Assembly: GCF_900110535.1 (NCBI RefSeq)
Contig: NZ_FOJA01000001.1
Location: 2,081,393-2,145,392, forward strand
Direction: 5' to 3'
DNA: 64,000 bases
Origin: Halobacterium jilantaiense
Lineage (GTDB): Archaea; Halobacteriota; Halobacteria; Halobacteriales; Halobacteriaceae
The notes under the pieces were generated by a model, which had not been told where the DNA came from, made no database searches, and saw only the letters and a list, made by a program, of their open reading frames with translations. A program made the translations under genes and the position numbers. Numbering within the stretch: position 1 is the first letter of the stretch; each line of letters starts with the position of its first letter. Shown here in pieces: positions 35,104 to 44,378 of this stretch.

Positions 35104-35308
35104 TGCGGCGCGGCCGGTGGCTTACCGCTCGAACGTGATCGCCGCGCCCTGCCACGACGACCTTTTGCGCTGCGCGAGCGGCGTCGCCGCTCGGCTCGGC
35201 AAAAGCTCGGCCAAAAGCACCGTCGGACCCCACTACGGGGGTCCTCGGTACCCGCGCCCGCGGCGCGGTCGGCGGCTTACCGTTCGAACGTGATCGCCGC
35301 GCCCTGCC
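35104..35308. repeat. Duplicated 50-bp thiolase 3' end flanking a palindrome-rich block
   Basis: 35104-35153 and 35259-35308 match at 46 of 50 positions. The second copy is the true 3' end of the thiolase gene (encoding ...[10 protein letters not shown]-stop); the first is an extra copy 155 bp downstream of it that also retains the ITFER-stop sequence. Between them are CGAGCGGCG-T-CGCCGCTCG (35174-35192) and GGACCCC-ACTAC-GGGGGTCC palindromes and two AAAAGCTCGG/CAAAAGC motifs. Confidence 0.8.
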
Positions 35309-36419
35309 CGAAGCCGACACAGAGCGTCGCGAGGCCCTTGTCGACGTTCCGCTCGTTCATCTCGTGGACGAGCGTCACGGGGAGGCGCGCGCCGCTCGCG
35401 CCGAGCGGGTGGCCGAGCGCGATTGCGCCGCCGTTGACGTTGAACTTCTCGTTGTCGATGCCGAGCTCGTCACGGGAGTAGACCGTCTGGGACGCGAACG
35501 CCTCGTTCAGCTCCACGAGGTCGAAGTCCTCGATGGAGTCGCCGGTGCGGTCGAGCAGGCCCCGGGTGGCGGGCACCGGGCCGATGCCCATCACTTCGGG
35601 GTCGACGCCCGCGACGTTGTGGTCGCCGACGTACGCGAGGATGTCGAGGCCGTGGTCCTCGGCGAACGACTCGCTCGTGACGAGCGTCGCGGCCGCACCG
35701 TCCGAAATCTGGCTGGCGTTGCCCGGGGTGACGGAGCCGTCGCTCTTGAACACGGTCGGGAGCTGGCCGAGCGCCTCCATCGTGGTGTCGCGGCGGATAC
35801 CCTCGTCCTCCTCGACGAGGCCGTCGTCGGTCTCGATGGGGACAATTTGGTCGTCGAAGCGGCCCTCGTCGGTCGCCGCGGCGGCGCGCTGCTGGCTCTG
35901 GAGCGCGTACTCGTCTTGCGTCTCACGGGAGATGTCGTGGCGCTGTGCGACCTCCTCGGCGGTCATCCCCATCTGGAGCTGAGGGATGTTGTAGTGCTCG
36001 GCGAGCCCGGGGTGGAGGTGCTCGTAGGAGTTGCCGTCCATCGGCACGCGGCTCATGTTCTCCACGCCGCCCGCGATGATGGCGTCGCGCTGACCGGCGC
36101 GAATCGAGTCCGCCGACCGCATGATGGCCTCCATCGAGGACGCACACCAGCGATTGATGGACGCGGCCGGCACGTCCTCACCGAGCTCCGAGAGCAGGGC
36201 GATGACGCGCGCGACGTTGTTGTCCTGTTCGCTGCGCTGCTGAGCGACGCCCCACTGGAGGTCGTCGACGTGGTCGCTCGTCAGGCCGGTCTCGTCGAGG
36301 ATGTGGTCGATGAGCGCGACCGAGAGGTCCTCGCTGCGGGTGTCCGCGTACACGCCGTCCTCCTTGCCCTGGGGGGTTCGGTAGGCCGCCGCGATGACTG
36401 GAGTGGTGGTATCTGCCAT
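35277..36419 (-). CDS. Acetyl-CoA C-acyltransferase (thiolase)
   Basis: 380 residues. The acyl-accepting Cys is in [13 protein letters not shown] (about residue 92). [16 protein letters not shown] holds the catalytic His, and [17 protein letters not shown] the second Cys and the conserved C-terminus. It cleaves 3-ketoacyl-CoA in beta-oxidation or makes acetoacetyl-CoA in reverse. The loop segment [20 protein letters not shown] is the typical CoA-binding part. Monocistronic; a 50-bp copy of its 3' end lies downstream. Confidence 0.94.
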   Translation of the reverse strand: MADTTTPVIAAAYRTPQGKEDGVYADTRSEDLSVALIDHILDETGLTSDHVDDLQWGVAQQRSEQDNNVARVIALLSELGEDVPAASINRWCASSMEAIMRSADSIRAGQRDAIIAGGVENMSRVPMDGNSYEHLHPGLAEHYNIPQLQMGMTAEEVAQRHDISRETQDEYALQSQQRAAAATDEGRFDDQIVPIETDDGLVEEDEGIRRDTTMEALGQLPTVFKSDGSVTPGNASQISDGAAATLVTSESFAEDHGLDILAYVGDHNVAGVDPEVMGIGPVPATRGLLDRTGDSIEDFDLVELNEAFASQTVYSRDELGIDNEKFNVNGGAIALGHPLGASGARLPVTLVHEMNERNVDKGLATLCVGFGQGAAITFER

Positions 36420-36547
36420 ACCAGTAGCGTGCGGACGACAGTCCTTAAACCTCCGACAACCGGCCGCACACCACCAGCCGTTTACTCGGGCCGTCAGACT
36501 CCCCGGTTGCGGCGCTCGGCTCGCGGCCGCACTGCGTTCCAGAAAGC

Positions 36548-36555
36548 GTTTAGTA
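36548..36555 (+). promoter_or_regulatory. TATA-like box of the Agl23-like gene
   Basis: GTTTAGTA is centred about 25 nt before the ATG at 36577, the leaderless arrangement. This supports that start over the further upstream in-frame ATG at 36394, which lies inside the thiolase gene region. Confidence 0.55.
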
Positions 36556-36576
36556 CCGTCTCCGCAACCGCGTGGT

Positions 36577-38271
36577 ATGTCACGGAGCCGCGACGGCGCG
36601 TCGGTCCGCGTCGCTGCCGCCCTCCTCGCGGTCGCCGCCGCCGGGCTCGCAGCGCGGCTGTGGGCGCTCGGCTGGCGAGTCGCCCACCAGGACGAAGCCC
36701 GCGTCGCAAGCTGGATTCTCCACTACATGGACGTCGGGGGCTGGGAGTACCGCGCCATCATCCACGGCCCGTTTCTCCCGCACGTCAACGGCGTCGTCTT
36801 CGACCTCCTCGGGCCATCGGACTTCGCGATGCGGCTGGTGGTCGCGCTCGTCGGCAGCCTGCTGCCGCTGGCGGCGTGGCTCTACCGCGAGCACCTCACC
36901 GACGTCGAGGTTGTCGCGCTCGGGGTGTTCCTCGCGGCGAACCCCGTCCTGCTGTACTACTCGCGGTTCATGCGCAACGACCTGCTGCTCGCCGCGTTCA
37001 CGTTCGTCGCGCTCGGCCTGTTCGTGCGCGCCATCGACACCGGGAAGACGCGGTACCTCTACGCCGGCGCGCTCCCGTTCGCGCTGGCGTTCACCACGAA
37101 GGAGAACAGCCTGCTGTACCCCGTGTGCTGGCTGGGCGCGCTCGCGCTGGTGTTCGACGGCCGGATGGTGCTCGCGGAGGCCGACGAGGAGGAGAGCCGG
37201 TTCGACACCGCACGAAGCCACCTGCGCCGCGTGCTCCGTGTCGCGTGGCGGTACAAACTCGCTCTCACCCTCGTCGCCGTTCAGGTGGCTGCCGTCGTCG
37301 TCGCGTTCTACGCGCCGAAACCGGAGCTCTACCGCATCCTCGCGAACCCCGACCTCGCCGGCGGCGTACTGCGCGCGGCGACGTTCGGCACCTACGACGA
37401 GTTCGTCGGGCTCTGGGGGTCGACGAGTACGAAAGAGCACTCCTACATCGCCTTCCTGAAACACGACCTCGAAGTCCTACTCGCGGGCGCGTCCGCGCTC
37501 ACCGTCGCGGCGCTCCTCGGGTTCCTCCACGACCGGTACACCGGCGACCGACCGCGAGCGATCGTCGCGTTCGCGTTCTACTGGGGGGCGTTCTCCGTGT
37601 TCGGCTACCCCGCCGTCTCCGACATCGCCGCGCCCTGGACCGCCGTGAACGCGCTCGTCCCGCTCGCGATTCCGGCTGCGGTCGGCGTCGGCGTCGTCGT
37701 GCGGTACGGGCTGAGCGGGGTCGAACTCGACCGCCCGACGAGGGCGCGCCTCGCCGCCGCCGTGCTGGTGGTCGCCGCGGTCGGCACCGGCGCTGTAGCC
37801 GCACAGACCACGTACGCGAACGCGCAGGGGCCGAACAATCCGCTCGTGCAGTACGCCCAGCCGTCCGGACAGATGCAGGGGACGCTCGCCGACATCGAGG
37901 AGCGCGCCGCCGCAAACGAGGGCGTCGACGTCCTGTTCTACGGCGAGGAGTTCTACAACGCCGAGGAGGCGGCGGGCGGGACGCCCACGCTCCGCATCGA
38001 CGACTACGACGACCAGAACGACACTGGCGGCGGGTACGAGGGCTGGTTCGACCGCCTGCCGCTGCCGTGGTATCTGGAGACCTACGACGCGAACGTCTCC
38101 AGCACCACCGACGCCGGCGCGGTCGCGGACTCGAACTCACCCGTCGTCGTCACGCTCGAAGACGACGAGGAGCCGATTCGCGAGGGGCTCGAAGCCCGAG
38201 GGTACGACCGCGTCGTCCACCAGGGCTACCAGCACAGCCAGCCGCTCGTGTTCTACGTCGCACCGTCGTAG
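36577..38271 (+). CDS. Agl23-type flippase-associated membrane protein (TIGR03663 family)
   Basis: 564 residues with about ten hydrophobic segments. Near the N-terminus HQDEARVASWILHYMD and HGPFLPHVN resemble the D-E loop of GT39/PMT-type glycosyltransferases. NPVLLYYSRFMRNDLLLAAF and ALAFTTKENSLLYP are conserved in this haloarchaeal group. The C-terminal 130 residues are soluble, with an EGVDVLFYGEEFYNAEEAAG motif (quoted in part: FYGEEFYNAEEAAG). The family has been linked with N-glycosylation flippase activity; direct function is not proven. Confidence 0.85.
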   Translation: MSRSRDGASVRVAAALLAVAAAGLAARLWALGWRVAHQDEARVASWILHYMDVGGWEYRAIIHGPFLPHVNGVVFDLLGPSDFAMRLVVALVGSLLPLAAWLYREHLTDVEVVALGVFLAANPVLLYYSRFMRNDLLLAAFTFVALGLFVRAIDTGKTRYLYAGALPFALAFTTKENSLLYPVCWLGALALVFDGRMVLAEADEEESRFDTARSHLRRVLRVAWRYKLALTLVAVQVAAVVVAFYAPKPELYRILANPDLAGGVLRAATFGTYDEFVGLWGSTSTKEHSYIAFLKHDLEVLLAGASALTVAALLGFLHDRYTGDRPRAIVAFAFYWGAFSVFGYPAVSDIAAPWTAVNALVPLAIPAAVGVGVVVRYGLSGVELDRPTRARLAAAVLVVAAVGTGAVAAQTTYANAQGPNNPLVQYAQPSGQMQGTLADIEERAAANEGVDVLFYGEEFYNAEEAAGGTPTLRIDDYDDQNDTGGGYEGWFDRLPLPWYLETYDANVSSTTDAGAVADSNSPVVVTLEDDEEPIREGLEARGYDRVVHQGYQHSQPLVFYVAPS

Positions 38272-38286
38272 CTGGGCCATCCGTCC

Positions 38287-38487
38287 CGTGATTCGATTGG
38301 TCGCCAATCACGACTCGGCGCACTACGGTTCGCACTGGACCGATCTAACGGGCAGTATTGGTTCTTCGCTGCCGGAATGCAAAGAGCCGATTTCTCTACG
38401 AAAGATGGTCAGTACAGTGACGGGGCCGCAGGATATGCTCTCGCAAACAACCTCACTCCGGACTTTGGCAGTTACGAGATGAACTAG
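38287..38487 (+). pseudogene. Unrecognised coding-like remnant downstream of the Agl23-like gene
   Basis: In the same frame as the upstream gene, after its stop, 66 codons from a GTG encode ...SHWTRSNGQYWFFAAGMQ, then RADFSTKDGQYSDGAAGYAL and end DFGSYEMN. The string reads like the C-terminal end of a real protein with few acidic residues, but base composition is lower in GC than flanking genes and no start signal is seen. The most likely explanation is a decayed fragment of a foreign gene. No homologue is recognised. Confidence 0.4.
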
Positions 38488-38522
38488 TCGGTTCTTTCTT
38501 TCTCCTGCAAACCAGTCCCCCG

Positions 38523-38969
38523 TTATTCAACATCTAGATCTAGTTTCAAGTCAGAGGAAAGTCGAACGATGATTCTATCTTCGTTGTGAAGAGTTGTAGT
38601 CTGTTCAACGGGTGACTTCTCGAAGCTGACGCTGGCTGTGTCTGGCATTCCTTCGGTCTGAATAGATGCTTCTTCATCAGATATCTCTGCGGTTGCTTCG
38701 ATTTTATACCGCTCACCAGAGTTTATCTGGGTATGGAAGTGGTTACGTTCACCCGAAGCCAGAGCGCTATTTCGCGAAATGCTGGCCCTAGAAGTGGTTG
38801 AGTTGAGGGTTGCTGCTATTTTCGCGTTTTCACCGGAACGATTGATGAACTGGAGGAGCACTGTTCCTTCTGAACGAGGGTTGTTTTTTCTGGCGGACCA
38901 GAGAGTGAATCCTGAAAGGCCGGCAAGGCCTGTACCGACACCGGACAGGAACTTTCTTCGACTCTGCAT
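38523..38969 (-). CDS. Tat-exported hypothetical protein, lower-GC codon use
   Basis: 148 residues from MQSRRKFLSGVGTGLAGLSG, a twin-arginine signal with no lipobox Cys. The mature part is a beta-rich domain (VLLQFINRSGENAKIAATLN, SGERYKIEATAEISDEEASI) ending DLKLDLDVE, like a small secreted beta-sandwich. Codon use includes many A/T third positions, unlike its neighbours, which suggests recent transfer. GTTTACC about 28 nt before the ATG may be the TATA box. The function is unknown. Confidence 0.7.
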   Translation of the reverse strand: MQSRRKFLSGVGTGLAGLSGFTLWSARKNNPRSEGTVLLQFINRSGENAKIAATLNSTTSRASISRNSALASGERNHFHTQINSGERYKIEATAEISDEEASIQTEGMPDTASVSFEKSPVEQTTTLHNEDRIIVRLSSDLKLDLDVE

Positions 38970-39226
38970 AATTAAAATATCTGTCTCCACGGTAAACTGT
39001 TTTCTGTGGTTGTTCAGGCGTTTTCCGGTTAGCTGATTCCGCACGGTCGGTCATCAGAGGCCGGTACCCCGGAGGACCGGCAGCAGAGGTGCAATGTGAC
39101 GAGCTGATACGGAAGCACCCCGCTGACGGCCAAGCCGATAATCTACGCTCGGGCGTGGCTCTAGCCGTCGCTGAGGGCCGAGCGGTCTGATCCCTCAACT
39201 ATCCAGACTTCCGCGTCCGCCCACCC

Positions 39227-39385
39227 TCAGATGTATCGGCCCTCAAGCGTCTCCGTGTTCAGCGTGTACCGATTCCTCTCTCGGTGGCTGGTCTCGTCCA
39301 CCCTGATACGCCCGATAGGCTCTGCCAGCGTGTTCAAAATCCCCAATACTAACGTACTCCCGTTCGCAGACGGACTGCGACGCTC
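39227..39385 (-). pseudogene. Remnant resembling the C-terminus of a winged-helix regulator
   Basis: A 52-codon stop-to-stop frame without a start codon encodes LVLGILNTLAEPIGRIRV, then ETSHRERNRYTLNTETLEGR. The RNRYTLNTE end looks like the wing and final strand of haloarchaeal HTH regulators. Together with 38287-38487 it suggests that 38.3-39.4 kb collected broken genes. From 38970 to about 39226 I see no credible gene. Weak evidence. Confidence 0.3.
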
Positions 39386-39392
39386 TTAAACC
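39383..39392 (+). promoter_or_regulatory. TATA-like box of the AAA ATPase gene
   Basis: CTCTTAAACC is centred about 29 nt before the GTG at 39417, the usual spacing for a leaderless transcript. A CCGCCCGGGGCGG palindrome (39391-39403) follows directly. Confidence 0.5.
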
Positions 39393-39416
39393 GCCCGGGG
39401 CGGTAGTTCTTGGGTA

Positions 39417-40733
39417 GTGACCGAGGCTCTCGACGTCGTGGAGTTCCTGTTGACGGCTCGCGTCTACGACCGCCACCAGGACTTAGACGAGAACGACCTG
39501 CCGCCGGCGCATCGGAGCGCGCTCTGGGGAGACGACGGCGTCCCCCGGCCGCCACAGACCACCGAAGACGCGACCCGCGAAGCGACCGGCGTCGACAACC
39601 CGTGGGACGCCGTCTCCGGGCTCATGTTCACCGACCGGGACGCGTTCGCCGGGAACGTCTCGCTGGTGGACGACGACATGGCCATCGACTGGTACGTCGA
39701 GCGCGCCGACGCCGACCGCGTCCGCGACAACCCCGTGCTGGCGTTCGTCTTCGGCGACGAGTTCGGCGTCGACTACGAGGCCGCGCGGGACGCGAACCGC
39801 TCCGTGCAGGCCGACCCGCAGTGGATCGACGGCCTGCTGGAGGAGTACTTCGACGAGGACGACGAGGAGATGCTGGACCTCGTGGAGGTGCGGTCGCCCG
39901 CCGAAATCGAAGTGACCCTCGACGACATCGTGCTCACGGAGGAGCAGGAGGAGGAGATGTCGAAGGTGGCGAAGGCCATCGAGCACCGCGACTACCTCGC
40001 GACCATCGGGCTCAGCGAAATCGGGAAGCTGCTGTTCGTCGGCCCGCCGGGCACGGGGAAAACGTCGACCGCTCGCGGGCTCGCCCACCAGCTCGACCTG
40101 CCGTTCGTCGAAGTCAAGCTCTCGATGATCACGAGCCAGTACCTCGGCGAGACGGCGAAGAACGTCGAGAAGGTCTTCGAGGTGGCGAAGCGCCTCTCGC
40201 CCTGTATCCTCTTCATGGACGAGTTCGACTTCGTCGCCACGACGCGGACCGGTGACGAGCACAACGCCATCAAGCGCGCCGTCAACACGCTCCTGAAGAG
40301 CATCGACGAGGTCAGCCTCGTCAACGACGACGTGTTGCTCATCGGCGCGACCAACCACCCGGACGAACTGGACGCCGCGGCGTGGCGGCGCTTCGACGAG
40401 ATTCTCTCGTTCCCGCGGCCGGACGAGCAGATGCGCGCGGACATCATCTCGCTCGTCACCAGCGAGGTCGACGTCGCGGACTTCGAACCCGCGGAGATTG
40501 CCGCCGAGACGGACGGGCTGACCGGCAGCGACCTCCGGCTGGTGCTGCGGGAGGCCGTCCTCGACGCGCTCGTGGAGGACCGCACCGAACTCACCCAGGA
40601 CGACCTCATGGCCGCCATCGAGGACTTCGAGGACCGCGACCACCTCCGGAACCTCGACACGCTGGAGGACGCGCTCGACGAGGATCACGACGGCCACGAC
40701 CACGCGGACCACGACCACCCGACGCCCGAATGA
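39417..40733 (+). CDS. AAA-family ATPase with acidic N-domain and His-rich tail
   Basis: 438 residues from GTG. Residues 1-165 form a family-specific acidic N-terminal domain (DVVEFLLTARVYDRHQDLDE). Walker A VGPPGTGKTSTARGLAHQL is at about 208-225, Walker B ILFMDEFDFVA, sensor 1 LLIGATNHPDEL, and a C-terminal helical lid. The tail HDGHDHADHDHPTPE is a His/Asp run that could bind metal. It looks like a haloarchaeal AAA group related to proteasome-activating ATPases, but with no HbYX motif visible. Its stop overlaps the PhnP-like gene (ATGA). Confidence 0.88.
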   Translation: MTEALDVVEFLLTARVYDRHQDLDENDLPPAHRSALWGDDGVPRPPQTTEDATREATGVDNPWDAVSGLMFTDRDAFAGNVSLVDDDMAIDWYVERADADRVRDNPVLAFVFGDEFGVDYEAARDANRSVQADPQWIDGLLEEYFDEDDEEMLDLVEVRSPAEIEVTLDDIVLTEEQEEEMSKVAKAIEHRDYLATIGLSEIGKLLFVGPPGTGKTSTARGLAHQLDLPFVEVKLSMITSQYLGETAKNVEKVFEVAKRLSPCILFMDEFDFVATTRTGDEHNAIKRAVNTLLKSIDEVSLVNDDVLLIGATNHPDELDAAAWRRFDEILSFPRPDEQMRADIISLVTSEVDVADFEPAEIAAETDGLTGSDLRLVLREAVLDALVEDRTELTQDDLMAAIEDFEDRDHLRNLDTLEDALDEDHDGHDHADHDHPTPE

Positions 40734-41551
40734 GGGTGACGCTGCTCGGCACGGGCGACACGACCGGCACGCCGACGCCGGACTGCGACTGCGACACCTG
40801 CCGGGCCGCCCGCGACCGCGGCGTCGAACGCACCCGCTTCTCCGTCCACGTCGAGGACGAGGCATCGGGAGACGCGCTGCTCGTGGACTTCAGCCCCGAC
40901 TTCCGGCACCAGTTCCTCCGCGAGGACGACGCCCACCTCCCGGACGCCGGCATCGTGACCCACATCCACTTCGACCACCTCGACGGCCTCGGGAACGCCT
41001 ACCGGCTGTTCGACGACCTCCCCGTGTACGCCGCCGACGAGACAGACCCGGTGACCGGCGAGTCTGTCGCGGACACCGTCGCGTCGAAGTACGACTACCT
41101 CGCTCCGCTGGACACCCACCCCGTCTCGCCGCTCGAACCGTTCGAGGCGGCGGGCTTCGAGGTCACGCTCGTCCCCGTCGACCACCCGCCGCTGGTCTGT
41201 TACGGCGTCGTGATAGAGCGAGACGGCGCGACACTCGCCCTCTCGGGGGACACCACCTACGACATCCCCGAGGCGTCTCTGGACGCGATGCGAGACCCAG
41301 ACCTCCTGCTCGCGGACGGCATCGTCCCCGCGAGCCTCGCGGACTACCACCCGAAGGGCGGCCGGCACCTCGACAGCGACGGCGTTCCGCGGACGTTCGG
41401 CACGAAACACATGACCCGGGAGGGCGCGCTCGCGCTCGGCGACGACCTCGACGCCGACGAAACGAAGGTCGTCCACGCCGCCCACTACTACCCGGAAGAC
41501 GAAGCCTTCGCCGACGAAATCGCGGTCGACGGCGAGACGTTCCGACTCTGA
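40730..41551 (+). CDS. PhnP-like MBL phosphodiesterase
   Basis: 273 residues from MRVTLLGTGDTTGTPTPDCD, with the C-x-C-x2-C cluster of PhnP proteins (CDCDTCRAAR). The metal site is IVTHIHFDHLDGLGN, with LVPVDHPPLVCYG and LALSGDTTYDIPE further on. Bacterial PhnP hydrolyses 1,2-cyclic ribose phosphates. Here the substrate is open, since no C-P lyase genes are near. Coupled by 4 nt to the AAA ATPase. Confidence 0.86.
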   Translation: MRVTLLGTGDTTGTPTPDCDCDTCRAARDRGVERTRFSVHVEDEASGDALLVDFSPDFRHQFLREDDAHLPDAGIVTHIHFDHLDGLGNAYRLFDDLPVYAADETDPVTGESVADTVASKYDYLAPLDTHPVSPLEPFEAAGFEVTLVPVDHPPLVCYGVVIERDGATLALSGDTTYDIPEASLDAMRDPDLLLADGIVPASLADYHPKGGRHLDSDGVPRTFGTKHMTREGALALGDDLDADETKVVHAAHYYPEDEAFADEIAVDGETFRL

Positions 41552-41566
41552 CTGGCGGCCGCCCTC

Positions 41567-41920
41567 TCACGCTGTGGCGTCGCCCGTCTCGCGACTCTCT
41601 CGGCCGTACGCGACGCCCGTCGCGAAGCCGAACACGACGAACCCGAATCCGAACAGCAGCAGCCACGGCGGCGCGTCCGCGTTCGCGAGGCCGAGCAGCC
41701 CGAACGTGAGGCCGCCGCCCAGTGCGCCCGCGGTCCAGTCGGGTCGCGACCGCTCGCGCCCCCAGACCACGTCGGGGTGGGCAGCCACGTAGTAGCCAGC
41801 GCCGGCGTACAGCGCTGGAATCGCGACTGCGGCCGTCGGCGGCGTGTCGAGGAGCACCGCTGCCGCGGCCGCGGCGAGCCCACTCAGCACTGCCGCGGCG
41901 CGGCGGCGAACGCGACTCAT
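41567..41920 (-). CDS. Small polytopic membrane protein, unknown
   Basis: 117 residues from MSRVRRRAAAVLSGLAAAAA, or 120 from a GTG three codons upstream. About four hydrophobic segments occur (AVLSGLAAAAAAVLLD, VAIPALYAGAGYYVAAHP, AGALGGGLTFGLLGLANA and LLLFGFGFVVFGFATGVAYG). No functional motif is recognised. It is convergent with the PhnP-like gene, 15 nt apart. Confidence 0.7.
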   Translation of the reverse strand: MSRVRRRAAAVLSGLAAAAAAVLLDTPPTAAVAIPALYAGAGYYVAAHPDVVWGRERSRPDWTAGALGGGLTFGLLGLANADAPPWLLLFGFGFVVFGFATGVAYGRESRETGDATA

Positions 41921-41985
41921 ACGCGTCACTACGGCTCTGCCGACTTCAAACGTCGGTCGCGCTCACACCGGCTGCGAGGCGCGAC

Positions 41986-43011
41986 TCAGAACTGGTCGAG
42001 GCCGGCCTGCCGCCGCCGGCCGCCCGCGTCGCGCTCCCAGGGCGTCCTGCGCTCGCGCTCGGCGTCGAGGTCAACGTCGGGCGCGTCGGCGGCCTCGAAG
42101 CCCGGGCACTCGTCGCCGCACTCGCTGGCTGGGTCGACGACGCGCCCGAAGTGCTCGCAGCACGGGAGCGGGGTGTCGCCGTCGCCCGTGGACACGCGAG
42201 CGCAGGCCGGCAGGTCGAACGTCCGCCAGCCCTTCCCGTAGGCGCGCTCGACGACGCGGCGGCGCTGGCGGGCCTTCTCGCCGGCCGTCACCGGCCGGAC
42301 GTCGGTGCGCGCCGCGTGTTCGTCCAGCACCTCCAGTCCCGGACCAGTCGAGTCGAGCCGTTCGGGGGCGCGAATCACCTCGACTGGGTCCTCCCGATCG
42401 AAGTCCACGCGCCACACTCCCACGTCGTCGGGGAGTCGGTTCAGGTGGGCGCGCGTCACGTGGCTCTCGGTCGCCACGACGGCGTAGTCGAGGACCCCGA
42501 GGCTCGCGTCGTGGCGCATCTGGCGTTCGAGGTCGCCGGGCCGCCCGAGGTCGGGCTTGTTCTCCACGCCGATCAGGCCGCCCACCCAGTCGGGGTAGCG
42601 CGTGGTCTGCCGGACGACCTGCTGGCCGTCTCGGCGCGTCACGTCAAGGAACCCCGTCTTGGCCCCGGCGTCGGCCAGCGACCGCGCGCGCTCCGGCGGT
42701 CCGTCGAAGACCCGGGTCACGCGCTCGTACTCGCCGATGGGTACGTCCGTATCGAGGACTGCGGGCGGGACGGTGTCGCTGGTGAGCGCCACGCGGTCGC
42801 CGAACTCCGGGCCCGGGAGCACGCAGACGGTGTCGACGATGCGGCCCCCGGAGGCGTGTACGCTCGTCCCGAGCTGGCGAGACACGACGCTGGCGTCGCC
42901 GACGCCCGGCACATCCGCTGTCTCGAGGTGAGCGCACAGCCGCAGTTCGAACGCGTACTCTCGCACTGGACTGCCGTAGGCGGGCTGTGCGGTTAAATCG
43001 TCGGCAGCCAC
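41986..43011 (-). CDS. DUF5787 haloarchaeal protein
   Basis: 341 residues from a GTG. VREYAFELRLCAHLETADVP is the family opening, IGVENKPDLGRPGDLERQMR contains a Glu-x-Lys pair resembling restriction-endonuclease-like nucleases (inference), and a CCEHFGRVVDPASECGDECP region carries several Cys (quoted in part: CCEHFG and ECGDECP). The domain arrangement (PD-(D/E)XK-like core plus Cys-rich tail) suggests nucleic-acid metabolism, but no activity is established. It is divergent from the aIF2-gamma cluster. Confidence 0.8.
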   Translation of the reverse strand: MAADDLTAQPAYGSPVREYAFELRLCAHLETADVPGVGDASVVSRQLGTSVHASGGRIVDTVCVLPGPEFGDRVALTSDTVPPAVLDTDVPIGEYERVTRVFDGPPERARSLADAGAKTGFLDVTRRDGQQVVRQTTRYPDWVGGLIGVENKPDLGRPGDLERQMRHDASLGVLDYAVVATESHVTRAHLNRLPDDVGVWRVDFDREDPVEVIRAPERLDSTGPGLEVLDEHAARTDVRPVTAGEKARQRRRVVERAYGKGWRTFDLPACARVSTGDGDTPLPCCEHFGRVVDPASECGDECPGFEAADAPDVDLDAERERRTPWERDAGGRRRQAGLDQF

Positions 43012-43090
43012 AGTACGCTGCCGCCGGGGGCCGGCAGCGGCTCTGACGAACGCGAGAACCGGGCGTCGTGGCGTCGCCTCCGTAACAGTA

Positions 43091-43098
43091 GGTTTATC
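43091..43098 (+). promoter_or_regulatory. TATA-like box of the aIF2-gamma cluster
   Basis: GGTTTATC lies about 45 nt before the ATG at 43140 and would place the transcript start near 43121, a short leader. It serves the tightly packed run aif2g-PIN-rpo7-spt4-DPCK. Confidence 0.5.
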
Positions 43099-43139
43099 AG
43101 TCGTTCGGGGCGAAATTCACGCAAGATTACTCTGTGAAC

Positions 43140-44378
43140 ATGGCAGATGAACACCGACAACCGGAGGTGAATATCGGACTGGTCGGGCACGTCGACCACG
43201 GGAAGACGACCCTGGTCCGCGCGCTCAGTGGCGAGTGGACAGACCAGCACTCCGAGGAGATGAAACGCGGCATCTCCATCCGCCTCGGGTACGCCGACGC
43301 GACGCTGCGTCGGTGCCCTGACTGCGAGGAGCCGGAGTGTTACACGGTCGCGGAGACGTGCGACGAGCACGACACCGAGACCGAAATCGTGCGGACGGTG
43401 TCGTTCGTCGACGCGCCGGGCCACGAGACCCTGATGGCGACGATGCTGTCGGGCGCGGCGCTGATGGACGGCGCGGTGCTCGTCGTCGGCGCGAACGAGC
43501 CGGTGCCCCAGCCCCAGACCGAGGAGCACCTCATGGCGCTGGACATCATCGGCATCGAGAACATCGTCATCGCGCAGAACAAGGTCGACCTCGTGGACGC
43601 CGACGAGGCCCGAGAGAACTACGAGGAGATCAAGGAGTTCGTCGAGGGCACCGTCGCGGAGGACGCGCCCATCGTCCCCATCTCCGCCGAGCAGGAGATC
43701 AACGTCGACCTCGTCATCGACGCCCTCGAATCCGAGATTCCGACGCCGGACCGCGACCCGACGGCGGACCCCCGGATGTACGTCGCGCGGTCGTTCGACA
43801 TCAACCGCCCCGGCACGAAGTACGGCGGGCTGATGGGCGGCGTGCTCGGTGGCAGCCTCGTGCAGGGCGAACTCGAACCCGACGAGGAGATCGAACTCCG
43901 CCCGGGACGTGAGGTCGAGGAGGGCGGCCAGACCGAGTGGCGGTCCGTGAGCACCGACATCCGGAGCATTCAGGCCGGCGGCGAGTCGGTCGACAGTGCC
44001 TCGCCGGGCGGGCTGCTCGGTGTCGGCACGGGGCTCGACCCGAGCCTGACGAAGGGCGACGCGCTCGCCGGACAGGTCGCCGGACCGCCCGGCACGCTGC
44101 CGCCGACGTGGAACTCCTTCGAGATGGAGGTCGACCTCCTGGAGCGCCTCGTCGGTGCCGAAGAGGGCGAGGAGATCGAGAACATCTCGACCGGTGAGCC
44201 GCTGATGCTCACCGTCGGCACCGCCACCACCGTCGGCTCGGTGACGAGCGCGCGCGGCGGCGAGTGCGAGGTCGCACTCAAGCGCCCGGTCTGTGCGCCC
44301 GCTGGGGCGAAAATCGCCATCAACCGCCGGGTCGGCGCGCGCTGGCGGCTCATCGGCGTCGGGACGCTGACGGAGTGA
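43140..44378 (+). CDS. aif2g: Translation initiation factor aIF2 subunit gamma
   Basis: 412 residues from [20 protein letters not shown]; a GTG two codons earlier is less likely. G-domain motifs GHVDHGKTT (16-24), [14 protein letters not shown] and PISAEQEIN are complete. A zinc-knuckle ([16 protein letters not shown], in part) sits in the domain as in archaeal and eukaryotic eIF2-gamma. It carries Met-tRNAi to the small subunit. First gene of the conserved archaeal cluster that continues to kae1-bud32. Confidence 0.97.
   Translation: MADEHRQPEVNIGLVGHVDHGKTTLVRALSGEWTDQHSEEMKRGISIRLGYADATLRRCPDCEEPECYTVAETCDEHDTETEIVRTVSFVDAPGHETLMATMLSGAALMDGAVLVVGANEPVPQPQTEEHLMALDIIGIENIVIAQNKVDLVDADEARENYEEIKEFVEGTVAEDAPIVPISAEQEINVDLVIDALESEIPTPDRDPTADPRMYVARSFDINRPGTKYGGLMGGVLGGSLVQGELEPDEEIELRPGREVEEGGQTEWRSVSTDIRSIQAGGESVDSASPGGLLGVGTGLDPSLTKGDALAGQVAGPPGTLPPTWNSFEMEVDLLERLVGAEEGEEIENISTGEPLMLTVGTATTVGSVTSARGGECEVALKRPVCAPAGAKIAINRRVGARWRLIGVGTLTE

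Noticed and set aside
35364-38291. 975-codon plus-strand frame across thiolase and the Agl23-like gene
   Set aside because: Shadow of two real genes; the translation is Arg/Pro-rich and contains no recognisable motif.
40730-41551. PhnP-like gene as part of a phosphonate pathway with phnDCE
   Set aside because: The two loci are about 20 kb apart with no other phn genes, so pathway linkage is not supported.
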